Assembly (NCBI RefSeq): GCF_001028175.1
Contig: NZ_AEJF01000184.1
Location: 1 to 44,059 of the forward strand
Direction: 5' to 3'
DNA: 44,059 bases
Origin: Caballeronia mineralivorans PML1(12)
GTDB lineage: Bacteria > Pseudomonadota > Gammaproteobacteria > Burkholderiales > Burkholderiaceae
A program made the position numbers and the translations under genes. The notes under the pieces are model-generated. The model ran no database searches and was not told where the DNA came from. It was given only the letters and a program-made list of their open reading frames with translations. Positions 1 to 9,519 of the stretch are shown here, in pieces (position 1 is the stretch's first letter; every line of letters begins with the position of its first letter).

Positions 1-106
1 CCCGATGCGCGCGGATGAAGTCGCCGAGCGCATGTGCCGGCGTGGCGTCGAGGGGCGGCGCGGAATCCGTTGTGCCGGTGGCGGGGGCGGTAGGTGACAA
101 GGGCAT
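1..106 (-). CDS. Partial XRE/MmyB-like transcriptional regulator, N-terminus only
   Basis: Reading the minus strand from an ATG at 106 gives 35 codons before the window edge. The first 25 residues are low-complexity (Ala, Pro, Thr), and the last ones read LGDFIRAHR. That ending resembles the start of the helix-turn-helix in MmyB-type XRE regulators, which often begin LGxFLRxRR. Only the N-terminus is present, so the family call is an inference from nine residues. It could be another HTH protein. Confidence 0.4.
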   Translation of the reverse strand, partial: MPLSPTAPATGTTDSAPPLDATPAHALGDFIRAHR

Positions 107-302
107 GAGGCTCAATACGCGTTTTGGACAGTCCGGCAGCGGTTCGGGTAGGCTAGATACCAGAATAACCGTGCAACTTGTACCGGTACAGGAGGTGCCT
201 ATTGTAGCGTTGCCACCGGCAGGAAAATACTGACGAAAACCTTGAGCAATCGATGAAACGTCGCGATAAGATCGCCGCCTATCGAGGCGAAATAAGAAAA
301 GA

Positions 303-329
303 AAAAGCCGGCTGCACAAGCCGGCTTTT
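303..329 (-). terminator. Intrinsic terminator of ppc
   Basis: A perfect 10-bp stem (AAAAGCCGGC pairing with GCCGGCTTTT) closes a 7-base loop. Read on the minus strand it is followed by a T-rich run. It lies 34 bases past the ppc stop codon. The A tract on one side and T tract on the other could let it act in both directions. Confidence 0.75.
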
Positions 330-362
330 CATTGAAGCGTGATCACGCTGCCTAAGGACGAA

Positions 363-3300
363 TCACCCCGTATTGCGCAGCCCTGCCGCAATTCCGTTGA
401 TCGTCAGATGAATCCCGCGTCCGAGCCGCACGTTGTCATCGCCCGCTCGATGGCGTTTCAGCAACTCCACCTGCAAGTGATTCAGCGGATCGAGATACGG
501 AAAGCGGTTCTTGATCGATCGCGCAAGCAGCGGGTTATTCGCGAGCCGCTCGTTATTCCCCGTGATCTCCGACAACACGCTCGATGTCCGCTCCCACTCC
601 GCCACAATCCGGCCGAACACATGCTTGCGGAGCTTCTTATCGGTGACGAGCTGCGCGTAACGCGAGGCCACCGCAATGTCCGTCTTCGCCAACACCATGT
701 CCATGTTCGACAGCAGATTCGCGAAGAACGGCCAGGTCTTGTGCATCTTCTTGAGCGTGGCGAGACGGCGGGTGCGCTCGGCGGCGTCGGGCGAGCCGTC
801 GAGGAACTCGGTTACCGCGCTGCCGAAGCCATACCAGCCGGTGAGCAGCAGGCGGCATTGACCCCACGAGAAGCCCCACGGAATGGCCCGCAGATCCTCG
901 ATCTTGCGTTGCTTCGGATCCTGCAGTTTCCGCGATGCCGGCCGGCTGCCGATGTTCAGTTCAGCGATCTCCGAGATTGGCGTCGATTCGAAGAAATACT
1001 CCTTGAAGCCGGGCGTTTCATAAACCAGCGCGCGATACGCGGCCATCGCCGAATCCGACAGCGTCTGCATGGTGGCTTCGAATAGCGGCAGTTGCGCCGG
1101 CGTGTTCTCGTGCGGCAAAAGCGATGCTTCGAGCGTTGCAGCAACCACGAGTTCGAGATTGCGCCGCCCGATCTCCGCATTGCCGAACTTGCTCGCGATC
1201 ACTTCGCCTTGCTCGGTCGTGCGGATCTGGCCATCGACGGTACCCGGCGGCTGCGAAAGAATCGCCTGATAGGTCGGACCTCCCCCGCGGCCGACCGTGC
1301 CTCCGCGGCCATGAAATAGCCGCAGCGTGGTCTTGTGCCGCTTGAACAAAGCGACCAGCGCCAGTTCTGCACGATAGAGTTCCCAGTTCGATGTGAGGAA
1401 ACCACCGTCCTTGTTGCTGTCGGAGTAACCGAGCATCACTTCCTGCTCGCCGCCTTGCAGTTCGACCAGCTTGTCCACGCCCGGCAGCGCAAAAAAGTCG
1501 CCCATGATGTGCGGCGCGTTGCGCAAGTCGGCGATGGTTTCGAACAGCGGAATCACCATCAGGCCATCGTGCGCGGGATCTTTGGCATGTCCCAGGCGGC
1601 CATGCAGCAGGCCCGTTTCCTTCTGCAGCAACATCACTTCCAGCAAATCGCTGACCGTTTCCGTGTGCGAGATGATGTAGTTGCGCACCGCGCGTGTACC
1701 GAATTTCTCACGCGTCACGCGCGCCGTTTCCAGTACGCCGAGTTCGCTCTTGGCGAGATCGGAGTATTCGAAATAGGGCAGGCGCAGCGGTCGCGGCTGC
1801 GCCAGCTCGCTCAGCAGCAACGTGACCTTATCGGCTTCGGGCAGCGCGGCGTAATCGTCCTGGACGCCCGCCCGCGCGAGCAGTTCCGCGATCACCGTTT
1901 CGTGAATGTCCGAGCTCTGACGCAAGTCGATGCTCGCCAGATGAAAGCCAAACACTTCGGCCGCACGCGCGAGCGGCGAGAGCCGCGGCGCCGACAAATA
2001 CTCGCCGTGATGCGTCGCCAGCGATTCGATCAGCACGTTCAGGTCGGCGGCAAATTCGGCCGCCGACGCGTACGGTTTTGCCGGATGACGGCTGCGCGCC
2101 GCGACCACGCCGTGTCCCAGCCGCTCGTCGGCGCTGGCCACCAGCCGCGCATACACGCCGATCAATGCCCGCCGATACGGCTCATCGATACGATGCGGCG
2201 ACGAATCCGGCGAAGCATCGGCGAGCTTCTTCAGCGCATCGCTTGCGCCGGCCAGCAAATGCGACACCGACAACTCCGCGCCCAGCTTATGCACCTGATC
2301 GAGATAGTGTTCGAAGATCACCGTGGCCTGTCGCGTGATGGCGTGTACCAGCGTGGGGGCGGTGACATTCGGATTACCGTCGCGATCCCCGCCGATCCAG
2401 CTACCCATTTGCAGGAACGGCGGCAGGCGCGCGGGCAGGCCGTGCTCGGTCAGCGCGCCTTCGATATCGGCGTAAAGCGCGGGGATCTCTTCGAGGAACG
2501 TCGCGTGGTAATACGACAGCGCGTTTTCGATTTCATCGGCGACGGTCAGGCGGGCGTCGCGCAGCATCCGCGTTTGCCACAGCGATGTGACGCGCGAGCG
2601 CAGCATCGCCTCGTTGTGCGCCCGTTCGCGCGCGGTCAGTTCCTGGTCGCGCTCGGCGAGCAGTCGGGCGACTTCGTGTTGCGCATCCAGAATGCTCTTG
2701 CGCGAGACTTCGGTCGGGTGGGCGGTGAGCACCGGAACGATGAGCGCGTCATCGAAGAATTTTTGCAGCGTGGCTTTCGCCGACGCCGCATTCGGGCTCG
2801 CCTTCAGGCGCTCGATTGCATAGGCCATCGTGCCGGGTTGCGGGGCCGAGCCCGCCAGCGCGTGGATCCTGCGGCGCCGGTTGTGATGCCGGTCCTCCGC
2901 GATATTCGCCAGATGCGAGAAATAGCTGAACGCGCGCACGACGCTCACCGTCTGCTCGGGCGAGAGCGATTTCAGGCGCTTTTCCAGTGTCTGCGACGCT
3001 TCGTTGTCTTCCTCGCGACGAAATTTCACTGCCGTCTGACGAATCGTTTCGACCACATCAAACACTTTGTCGCCTTCCTGCTCGCGCACGACGTCGCCGA
3101 GCAGGCGGCCGAGATAACGGATGTCTTCGAAGAGCGGCAGGTCCTTGTCGTCGCGCGCACGCGACGAGGCTTTGGGCGGCTTGCCGTTCTGACTGGTTTC
3201 CTCGGGCGCGGGAATGGCCGCAGCACGTCCGTTCGCCACGCGTTTGGTCGTCCCGGTGGTTTTGGACGCCTTGGCGACAGTTGCCGCGCGGCTGATAGCG

Positions 3301-3392
3301 GCGGACGCCGTATCGGGCGTGGTGGAAGAAGCATCCTTCGATACCGCGTTGCGGCGGGGGCGGGCGTTGCGCGCCGATCCGGGAGACGTCAC
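363..3392 (-). CDS. ppc: Phosphoenolpyruvate carboxylase
   Basis: This enzyme carboxylates phosphoenolpyruvate to oxaloacetate, refilling the TCA cycle in the cytoplasm. Seen: the catalytic-His region LTAHPTEVSRKS, the loop FHGRGGTVGRGGGPTYQAIL, the segment GSWIGGDRDGNPNVT, and the C-terminal LTINGIAAGLRNTG typical of the family. The frame is open from an ATG at 3494, but I prefer the GTG at 3392. It has AGAGGAAC just upstream, the ATG has no visible ribosome site, and the resulting start (TSPGSARNARPRRN) resembles remembered Burkholderia PPC N-termini. That gives 1009 residues, a little longer than most bacterial PPCs because of a basic, Ala-rich lead of about 100 residues. It is transcribed away from hemC and ends at a strong terminator. 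Confidence 0.95.
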   Translation of the reverse strand: MTSPGSARNARPRRNAVSKDASSTTPDTASAAISRAATVAKASKTTGTTKRVANGRAAAIPAPEETSQNGKPPKASSRARDDKDLPLFEDIRYLGRLLGDVVREQEGDKVFDVVETIRQTAVKFRREEDNEASQTLEKRLKSLSPEQTVSVVRAFSYFSHLANIAEDRHHNRRRRIHALAGSAPQPGTMAYAIERLKASPNAASAKATLQKFFDDALIVPVLTAHPTEVSRKSILDAQHEVARLLAERDQELTARERAHNEAMLRSRVTSLWQTRMLRDARLTVADEIENALSYYHATFLEEIPALYADIEGALTEHGLPARLPPFLQMGSWIGGDRDGNPNVTAPTLVHAITRQATVIFEHYLDQVHKLGAELSVSHLLAGASDALKKLADASPDSSPHRIDEPYRRALIGVYARLVASADERLGHGVVAARSRHPAKPYASAAEFAADLNVLIESLATHHGEYLSAPRLSPLARAAEVFGFHLASIDLRQSSDIHETVIAELLARAGVQDDYAALPEADKVTLLLSELAQPRPLRLPYFEYSDLAKSELGVLETARVTREKFGTRAVRNYIISHTETVSDLLEVMLLQKETGLLHGRLGHAKDPAHDGLMVIPLFETIADLRNAPHIMGDFFALPGVDKLVELQGGEQEVMLGYSDSNKDGGFLTSNWELYRAELALVALFKRHKTTLRLFHGRGGTVGRGGGPTYQAILSQPPGTVDGQIRTTEQGEVIASKFGNAEIGRRNLELVVAATLEASLLPHENTPAQLPLFEATMQTLSDSAMAAYRALVYETPGFKEYFFESTPISEIAELNIGSRPASRKLQDPKQRKIEDLRAIPWGFSWGQCRLLLTGWYGFGSAVTEFLDGSPDAAERTRRLATLKKMHKTWPFFANLLSNMDMVLAKTDIAVASRYAQLVTDKKLRKHVFGRIVAEWERTSSVLSEITGNNERLANNPLLARSIKNRFPYLDPLNHLQVELLKRHRAGDDNVRLGRGIHLTINGIAAGLRNTG

Positions 3393-3730
3393 GTTGAGTT
3401 CCTCTTGAAAGCCAGAGACAGGATACGGAGGCGGCCGGGCGCCGGAGACCGGCGCGACACCGCCGGCCAGTGCGACGTTCGACTGCTTTGCCATGCTGCA
3501 TTACTGCGTTGCGGATGAAACCGGGGATGCGAAGGTGCCTGACCGCGGGCGCACGATAAAATGCGTGCCCCGGCGATGCCGCGCGATGCGGCAAAACCTT
3601 GTTGTCTCCGTCCTGCCGCATCGCGCGAAACCCGTGCCGCGGCGCTTGGGCGCGGGGTCCGACTGTAAATGGGCAATGGCGTGCGTGCTACCATTGTTCG
3701 TTATCCATCCCGTCATTCGATTGACCTGCA
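3393..3730. promoter_or_regulatory. Divergent ppc-hemC intergenic region
   Basis: These 338 bases separate the preferred starts of ppc (minus) and hemC (plus), so both promoters should lie here. The open frame of ppc continues to 3494 and may be untranslated leader. I could not pick a convincing -35/-10 pair for either gene, and I see no riboswitch-like structure or extra gene. Confidence 0.4.
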
Positions 3731-4732
3731 ATGAACTCCGAGACGCCTTCCACGCCACCGCCCGAAAGTCTGGTTATTGCCTCGCGGGAAAGCCGTCTAG
3801 CCATGTGGCAGGCCGAGCACGTGCGGTTTGCGCTGCACAAATTATATCCATCTTGCGACGTCAAAATCCTCGGAATGACGACGCGCGGCGATCAGATTCT
3901 CGACCGGACCTTATCGAAGGTCGGCGGCAAGGGCCTGTTCGTGAAGGAACTGGAAGCCGCACTCGCCGACGGCCGCGCCGATCTCGCCGTGCATTCGCTG
4001 AAAGACGTGCCCATGGAATTGCCTGACGGCTTCACCCTGAGCACGATCCTCGAGCGCGAAGATCCTCTCGATGCCTTCGTCTCGCCGCACTATGCGTCGC
4101 TCGCGGAGTTGCCTGAAGGCAGCATTGTGGGAACCTCCAGCCTGCGTCGCGAAGCCATGTTGCGCATGCATTTTCCTCATCTAGACGTCCGCCCGTTGCG
4201 CGGCAATCTCGATACCCGGCTTGGCAAGCTCGATCGTGGCGATTACGCAGCGATCATTCTTGCCGCAGCCGGCTTGAAACGGCTCGGCCTTGAATCACGG
4301 ATTCGTGCGAGCTTGCCGGCTGAAACCAGTTTGCCCGCTGCAGGGCAGGGTGCGTTGGGTATCGAAATCCGTGCCGGCCGCGAGGATCTCGCCGCGTGGC
4401 TCTCGCCCTTGCATCATGAAGCGACGGCGGTGGCAGTCGAAGCCGAACGGATGGTGTCGCGCTCGCTTGGCGGCAGTTGCGAAGTGCCGCTTGCCGCGTA
4501 CGCCGACTGGCGCGACGGTGTGCTGCATCTGCGCGGCTGTGTATCGACCATCGACGGCACGCGGGTTCTGCGCGCCGAAGGCTCGGCCAAGGTTGCCGAC
4601 ATACAGGCTGCGCTCGATCTCGGCAGCCGCGTCTCGGCCGAACTCGAAGCGCAGGGCGCGATGGACATCGTCCGTGCGTTGAGCACCGCGAGCGGCGCGC
4701 ATATTCCTCCCGCTGCATCGCCTGCTGACTGA
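3731..4732 (+). CDS. hemC: Porphobilinogen deaminase (hydroxymethylbilane synthase)
   Basis: It joins four porphobilinogen units into hydroxymethylbilane, the third step of tetrapyrrole synthesis. Seen in the 333 residues: IASRESRLAMWQ near the N-terminus, the catalytic Asp in LAVHSLKDVP (about D92), substrate-binding arginines in SSLRREAML and RPLRGNLDTRL, and the dipyrromethane cofactor cysteine in SLGGSCEVPLAAY (C250). The length is slightly above the usual 310 or so because of short tails. The stop overlaps the start of hemDX (TGATG), so the two are probably translationally coupled. It is the first gene of the hemC-hemDX-hemY operon. Confidence 0.96.
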   Translation: MNSETPSTPPPESLVIASRESRLAMWQAEHVRFALHKLYPSCDVKILGMTTRGDQILDRTLSKVGGKGLFVKELEAALADGRADLAVHSLKDVPMELPDGFTLSTILEREDPLDAFVSPHYASLAELPEGSIVGTSSLRREAMLRMHFPHLDVRPLRGNLDTRLGKLDRGDYAAIILAAAGLKRLGLESRIRASLPAETSLPAAGQGALGIEIRAGREDLAAWLSPLHHEATAVAVEAERMVSRSLGGSCEVPLAAYADWRDGVLHLRGCVSTIDGTRVLRAEGSAKVADIQAALDLGSRVSAELEAQGAMDIVRALSTASGAHIPPAASPAD

Positions 4733-6924
4733 TGGCGAGCGCTCACGGATCTGCCCAATCATCGGCTGAACGGCCAACGCAGCGACCGGCTGTTGTCGTC
4801 ACGCGTCCTTCGGGCCAGTCGGCCGCTTTGTTCGCGCTGCTTGAGCGAGCAGGATTTGAGCCGCTCGAGTTTCCACTCATCGATATCGGCCATGTGGCGG
4901 ATGCCGCGCCGCTGCGCGCCGCGCTCGGCGAGTTGTTCGCGCCCGCTGAACTTGGGTATGCGCTGGTGGTGTTCGTATCGCCGAATGCAATCGATCACGC
5001 TTTCACCGCGCTTAGTTCCGCGTGGCCTTTGCATGTTCCGATCGGCGTGGTAGGACCCGGCAGCGTGGCCGCGCTCGCGCGACAAGGCGTAACGCCGCCG
5101 GCCTATACGATCATCAGCCCGGGGGCTGGTGCAACGGTGACTGAAACCCCCACGGACCCCCGTTACGATTCCGAAGCGCTGTACGCGGCGATCGAAGCGC
5201 ATTTCGGCGCCGATGGTCTCAAGGACAAACGCGTTCTGATCGTGCGTGGTGACGGCGGCCGCGAGTGGCTGGCGGACGCGTTGAGCGCAGCGGGCGCGAA
5301 GGTGGAGAAGGTGGCGGCGTACCGGCGGATCGTGCCGGAACCGTCCATGCGCGACTGGGAACGCATCCACGCGCTGCTCGCCGGCGAGCCCCATGCATGG
5401 CTGCTGACGAGCTCGGAAGGCGTGCGCAATCTCGAAGAACTTGCCCGCGAACATCTCACCGTCGATGAAACCCTGGCGCTCAAGCACGTGCCAATCGTGA
5501 CGCCGCATCCGCGTATTGCCGAAGCCGCGCGGCAAGCGGGTTTTGATAGGATTACGGTGTCCGGAGCCGGCGACGAGCGTATCGTGCAGGCGCTCGTTAC
5601 TATCTTCGCCCCGGCAACGGAACAGAAAGCGCAACAAAAAGAAGAACCGGAAGCGCAGGTTGCAAAAGCGCAGGAACATGGATACAAGGCCTCGACGGCA
5701 GCGCCGTTCAGCCAGTCCAGTCAAACCAACCAGGAGTCCGCGCCGACGGATTCCAGGCCGGCTTCAACGCCGGCTCACCAACCGGCTCAATCACGCATGA
5801 CTGATTCGATCGATACCAGTAAGACCGCTGCTCAATCCACCTCGTCAACTCCGCCGTTGCCGCCGAACACACCGTTCACGCCTTACGAGTCGCAGCCAAA
5901 ACAGCGTGGCGGCGGTGCGGGCACCGCGCTACTCTGGCTGGTGTTGTTGATTGTGGTGGTGGTCGCGGGGGTGGGCGGTTTCATGCTCAACCGCAAGTTC
6001 GATCAACGTGATGCGCAACTCGCGCAACGTATGCAGGCCAACGACACGCAAACCGCCGCGTTGCGCGCCCAAGCCGATCAGGCAGCCAGTTCTGTGTCTG
6101 CCATCAACACGCAGATCATCCAATTCCAGGGCAAGCTCACCGACGCGCAGGCCCAAAGCCAGGCGCTGCAGCAGCAATATCAGGATTTGGCGAGCAATCG
6201 CGACGACTGGACGCTTGCTGAAGTCGAGCAGATCCTGTCGAGCGCAAGCCAGCAGTTGCAACTCACCGGCAACGTGCAGCTTGCGCTGTTCGCGCTGCAA
6301 AGCGCCGACACGCGTCTCGCGGCCACCACTGGTCCGCAGATCGTGACCATCCGTAAAGCCATCGCGCAGGACATGGACAAGCTGCGCGCAACGCCATCCA
6401 CCGATCTCACCGGGCTTGCCATCAAGCTCGACACAGCCATCGATCAGATCGACACCCTGCCGCTCGCCGGCGAAGCGCCGATCGCGCCGGCTACGGCGCA
6501 CGCGGATGCTCCCGCCAACACCGCGTCGATCGCGGCGGCGACCCATCAGCCGCAGTGGAAAGTGTGGCTGCAGCAGATTGCCACCGGGATCGGGCAGCAG
6601 TTGTCGAGCCTGGTGACGGTGCGTCGAATCGACAACGCCGACGCCATGCTCGCGTCTCCCGATCAAGGTTATTTCGTGCGTGAGAACGTGAAGCTGCGCT
6701 TGTTGTCGGCACGTTTGTCGTTGCTCTCGCGCAGCGAACCCGCGCTCAAGTCCGACCTTCACGCCGCCGATACCGCGCTCGGCCGCTACTTCGATCAATC
6801 GTCGGGCAAGGTCAAGGCGGTCCGCTTGCTCCTGCAGCAAGTCGATCAGGCGTCGCTCGCGGTCACCGTGCCCGATCTGAACGCGAGTCTCGCGGCGGTT
6901 CACCAGTTCAAGCGAGGCGGATGA
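4732..6924 (+). CDS. hemDX: Fused uroporphyrinogen-III synthase and HemX membrane protein
   Basis: Residues about 20-285 form the HemD domain, which cyclises hydroxymethylbilane to uroporphyrinogen III. It starts VVVTRPSGQSAALFALLE and contains FVSPNAIDHAF and LLTSSEGVRNLEEL. A Gln/Ala/Pro-rich linker (about 290-390) leads to one transmembrane helix (about 397-420, TALLWLVLLIVVVVAGVGG). After it come a coiled-coil stretch rich in Gln and Ala and a HemX domain with NRDDWTLAEVEQIL. In many bacteria hemD and hemX are separate genes. Here one uninterrupted frame of 730 codons joins them, an arrangement I recall from other Burkholderia. An internal ATG near 5797 (MTDSIDTSK) could start HemX alone, but it has no clear ribosome site. 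The role of HemX is not established. Confidence 0.9.
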   Translation: MASAHGSAQSSAERPTQRPAVVVTRPSGQSAALFALLERAGFEPLEFPLIDIGHVADAAPLRAALGELFAPAELGYALVVFVSPNAIDHAFTALSSAWPLHVPIGVVGPGSVAALARQGVTPPAYTIISPGAGATVTETPTDPRYDSEALYAAIEAHFGADGLKDKRVLIVRGDGGREWLADALSAAGAKVEKVAAYRRIVPEPSMRDWERIHALLAGEPHAWLLTSSEGVRNLEELAREHLTVDETLALKHVPIVTPHPRIAEAARQAGFDRITVSGAGDERIVQALVTIFAPATEQKAQQKEEPEAQVAKAQEHGYKASTAAPFSQSSQTNQESAPTDSRPASTPAHQPAQSRMTDSIDTSKTAAQSTSSTPPLPPNTPFTPYESQPKQRGGGAGTALLWLVLLIVVVVAGVGGFMLNRKFDQRDAQLAQRMQANDTQTAALRAQADQAASSVSAINTQIIQFQGKLTDAQAQSQALQQQYQDLASNRDDWTLAEVEQILSSASQQLQLTGNVQLALFALQSADTRLAATTGPQIVTIRKAIAQDMDKLRATPSTDLTGLAIKLDTAIDQIDTLPLAGEAPIAPATAHADAPANTASIAAATHQPQWKVWLQQIATGIGQQLSSLVTVRRIDNADAMLASPDQGYFVRENVKLRLLSARLSLLSRSEPALKSDLHAADTALGRYFDQSSGKVKAVRLLLQQVDQASLAVTVPDLNASLAAVHQFKRGG

Positions 6925-8117
6925 TGACGATGCGTGGACTCATCTGGTTTGTGCTGCTGTTTGCGGCGGCCGCGGCCTTGGCGCTGGTCGGTGTCTTCGA
7001 CGGCGGGCAAGTGCTGCTCGTGATGCCGCCGTATCGGGTGGATGTATCGCTGAATCTGTTCGTGGTGGCGCTGGTGGTGTCGTTCATCGTGATCTACGCC
7101 GTGCTCCGCGCCATTCGCAGCGTGCTGAAGATGCCGCAGCGGGTGTCGGCGTATCGCACGCGCTCGCGGCTTGCGAAGGCGAACGCCGCGTTGCGCGATG
7201 CCATCGGCCATCTGTATGCTGGACGTTTTTCGAAGGCGGAGAAGTCGGCGCGCGATTCCCTTATCGCCGATGAAAACAGCGGTGCGGCAGGCCTGATCGG
7301 TGCGAAGGCGGCGCATGAGATGAACGAGTACGCGCGCCGCGACGAATGGCTCGCGAAGGTGACGGATAGCGACTGGCAGGACGCGCGTTTGATGGCGACT
7401 GCCGACATGCGCGCCGATGGCCGCGACGCCGATGGCGCGCTGGTCGCGTTGACCGAGATGCAGGCGCAGGGCGGGCGGCGTTTGCATGCGCAGCAGATCG
7501 CGCTGCGCGCGCAGCAGCAGTTGAAGAACTGGGGCGAAGTGCTGAAGCTGGTCAAGACGCTGGAGAAGCGCGAGGCGCTGCATCCGGCTGTCGCGGTGCG
7601 GTTGCGTCAGGTCGCCTCGGAGAATCTGCTGCGCGACCGGCGTCATAACCCGGACGCGTTGCTGGAGTTCTGGCAGTCGTTGTCGCCGATCGAACGGCAA
7701 TCGCCTCGCCTCGCTGACCTTGCTGCCGAGTTGTTGATCGCGCTGGACAGAAGGAACGATGCGCGCAAGATTGTCGAAGAAGCGCTGAATCACAATTGGG
7801 ACGCGCGTTTGTTGCGGCGTTATCCGGATTGCGCGTCGCCGGGCGATGCGTTGCCGTTGATCCAGCGTGCCGAAGCGTGGCAGAACGAGCGCACGGAAGA
7901 TGCGGATCTGATGTTCACACTTGGGCGGCTGTGCCTGCATCAGCAGTTGTGGGGCAAGGCGCAGGCCTTCCTGGAATCGGCATTGAAGCTCGCCGATAAC
8001 GAACCCTTGAAGATCCGCACGCATCGGGCGCTGGCTCGATTGCACGAACAACTCGGCGATAGCGAAAAAGCTAGCCTGCATTATCGCGAGAGCGCGCTGG
8101 CGATGAACGTGGTTTGA
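6921..8117 (+). CDS. hemY: HemY, TPR-containing membrane protein of the haem operon
   Basis: The 398 residues begin with two hydrophobic helices (LIWFVLLFAAAAALALVGVF and LNLFVVALVVSFIVIYAVL). Next is the conserved stretch RSRLAKANAALRDAIGHLYAGRF, followed by a cytoplasmic or periplasmic run of TPR-like helices to the end. This matches proteobacterial HemY (HemY_N plus TPR), an inner-membrane protein encoded with hemD/hemX. It differs from the protoporphyrinogen oxidase that shares the name in Gram-positives. Its start overlaps the hemDX stop (ATGATG). The biochemical role is unsettled; it may help organise the haem enzymes. Confidence 0.9.
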   Translation: MMTMRGLIWFVLLFAAAAALALVGVFDGGQVLLVMPPYRVDVSLNLFVVALVVSFIVIYAVLRAIRSVLKMPQRVSAYRTRSRLAKANAALRDAIGHLYAGRFSKAEKSARDSLIADENSGAAGLIGAKAAHEMNEYARRDEWLAKVTDSDWQDARLMATADMRADGRDADGALVALTEMQAQGGRRLHAQQIALRAQQQLKNWGEVLKLVKTLEKREALHPAVAVRLRQVASENLLRDRRHNPDALLEFWQSLSPIERQSPRLADLAAELLIALDRRNDARKIVEEALNHNWDARLLRRYPDCASPGDALPLIQRAEAWQNERTEDADLMFTLGRLCLHQQLWGKAQAFLESALKLADNEPLKIRTHRALARLHEQLGDSEKASLHYRESALAMNVV

Positions 8118-8134
8118 TTTTTTGCAGGCTTTGA

Positions 8135-8175
8135 AAAAAACCGCGGGCTTCTTTGACAGAAGCCCGCGGTTTTTT
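8135..8175. terminator. Bidirectional intrinsic terminator between hemY and the rhodanese gene
   Basis: An 18-bp perfect stem (AAAAAACCGCGGGCTTCT with its complement) closes the 5-base loop TTGAC. Six A residues lead in and six T residues follow, so it should stop transcription from both the plus-strand hem operon and the convergent minus-strand gene ending at 8224. Confidence 0.9.
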
Positions 8176-8223
8176 ATTGCGGCATCGAGCGGCGTGCCGC
8201 TGCGTTACGCGAAAGCCGACGAA

Positions 8224-8547
8224 TCAGTACGTGGGCACGGCCGGATCGACTTGACGCGACCATGCGTCAATACCGCCGAACAGGTTGAACACGTGCGAAA
8301 AGCCGCGCGATTCGAGGAACATGCCGACTTGCGCGCTACGGGCGCCGTGGTGGCAGATGCAGACGATTTGCGCTTCGTCGTCCAGTTCTTCGCTGCGCGC
8401 CGGGATGTCGCGCATCGGGATGGCGACGATGTTGGCGAGCTTGGCAGTTTCGATTTCCCACGGTTCGCGGACGTCGAGCAGGACAGGGGCGGGACGCGAT
8501 GAATCGGCGAGCCATTCGGCCAGTTCGGGTGCGGACAGGTTTTGCAT
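8224..8547 (-). CDS. Single-domain rhodanese-like sulfurtransferase
   Basis: The 107-residue protein is one rhodanese domain. Seen: LLDVREPWEIETAKL (the CH2A-like motif), then the active-site loop CHHGARS with the likely catalytic cysteine at about C65, and the ending GGIDAWSRQVDP. The size fits GlpE-like rhodaneses, which pass sulfane sulfur to acceptors such as thiols or cyanide. The physiological acceptor cannot be read from sequence. It lies downstream of the Pcm-like gene on the same strand with about 160 bases between, possibly co-transcribed. Confidence 0.9.
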   Translation of the reverse strand: MQNLSAPELAEWLADSSRPAPVLLDVREPWEIETAKLANIVAIPMRDIPARSEELDDEAQIVCICHHGARSAQVGMFLESRGFSHVFNLFGGIDAWSRQVDPAVPTY

Positions 8548-8711
8548 GGGATTCCGGTGAAAGTGGTGAGCGACAGCGAGCCGTATGGCCTGCCGATGCT
8601 ACCGGCACAAACAAACGAACAGCTTGCTACGGGAGACTTTGGACTCGCCGCGAAAACGGGAAAGCGCAGATGCAAGCGCGGGCACGAGTCCGAATCTGCC
8701 AATGTGCCGCG

Positions 8712-9365
8712 TCAGAACTTGAAGCGCGACGGCTGCACGGCGTTCTTGAGCGGCGGGATTAGCGTTTCGAAAATATCGGCGACGCGGAATTGTTTTTCGT
8801 CCACGCGCGTAATGATCTGCGCCTTCATGACCGGTGCACTGCCGACAAACGCCGCCAGCCGCCCGCCAATCTTCAACTGATCGAGGAATTCCTGCGGCAT
8901 CACCGGCAGGCCGCCCGAGACGCAGATCACGTCATACGGTTCGCCGTCTTTCCAGCCGAGCGCGCCGTCACCGAGTGCGACCTGCGCGTTCGATACCCCG
9001 TTCGCCGCCAAATTCTCTTCGGCCAGCTTCGCGAGTTCGGGCTCGATTTCGACGGTCGTGACCGAACGGCCACGTGCGGCGAGCAACGCCGCCATGTAAC
9101 CCGAGCCGGCGCCAATCTCGAGCACGACTTCGTGCTTTTTCACGGCCAGTTCCTGCAGCACCCGCGCCTCGACTCTCGGAAACAGCATGTGCTGGCCGGC
9201 GGGCAGCGGAATTTCGAGATCCGCGAACGCAATGTTGCGATACGCGGTCGGAACGAAATTTTCACGCTTGACGATCGACAGCAGGTTCAGGACGTCCTGG
9301 TCCAGCACATCCCAGGGACGGATCTGCTGTTCGATCATGTTGAAACGCGCTTGCTCGATATTCAT
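8712..9365 (-). CDS. Protein-L-isoaspartate O-methyltransferase family protein
   Basis: An S-adenosylmethionine-dependent methyltransferase. Seen in the 217 residues: MIEQQIRPWDVLD near the start, PLPAGQHMLFPRVEARVLQ (substrate loop region), the SAM-binding motif VLEIGAGSGYMAALLA, VTTVEIEPELA, and DVICVSGGLPVMPQEFLDQL. Known family members repair isoaspartyl residues, but this shorter Burkholderiales branch has not clearly been shown to do so. I chose the start at 9365 (MNIEQARF) because the frame upstream to 9464 reads like untranslated leader and does not resemble the family. Confidence 0.88.
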   Translation of the reverse strand: MNIEQARFNMIEQQIRPWDVLDQDVLNLLSIVKRENFVPTAYRNIAFADLEIPLPAGQHMLFPRVEARVLQELAVKKHEVVLEIGAGSGYMAALLAARGRSVTTVEIEPELAKLAEENLAANGVSNAQVALGDGALGWKDGEPYDVICVSGGLPVMPQEFLDQLKIGGRLAAFVGSAPVMKAQIITRVDEKQFRVADIFETLIPPLKNAVQPSRFKF

Positions 9366-9519
9366 GTTCAGTCTGCGGGTCGATCGACCGTTGGGGTGGA
9401 GTTGACGTAAATGAAATGCCGGAAATAAGACGAAAATCGAGGAGAGATTGTAGCAAATAGCCAAGCGCTTTCGCTCGCGGCTGCGGGCGGGGCCGCCGGC
9501 ACAAGCGCCAAAGCGCCAG

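Noticed and set aside
1335..3518. A 727-codon frame on the plus strand opposite ppc
   Set aside because: It is a shadow of the ppc coding frame in high-GC DNA. Its composition is Arg/Gln/His-rich and no family pattern is visible.
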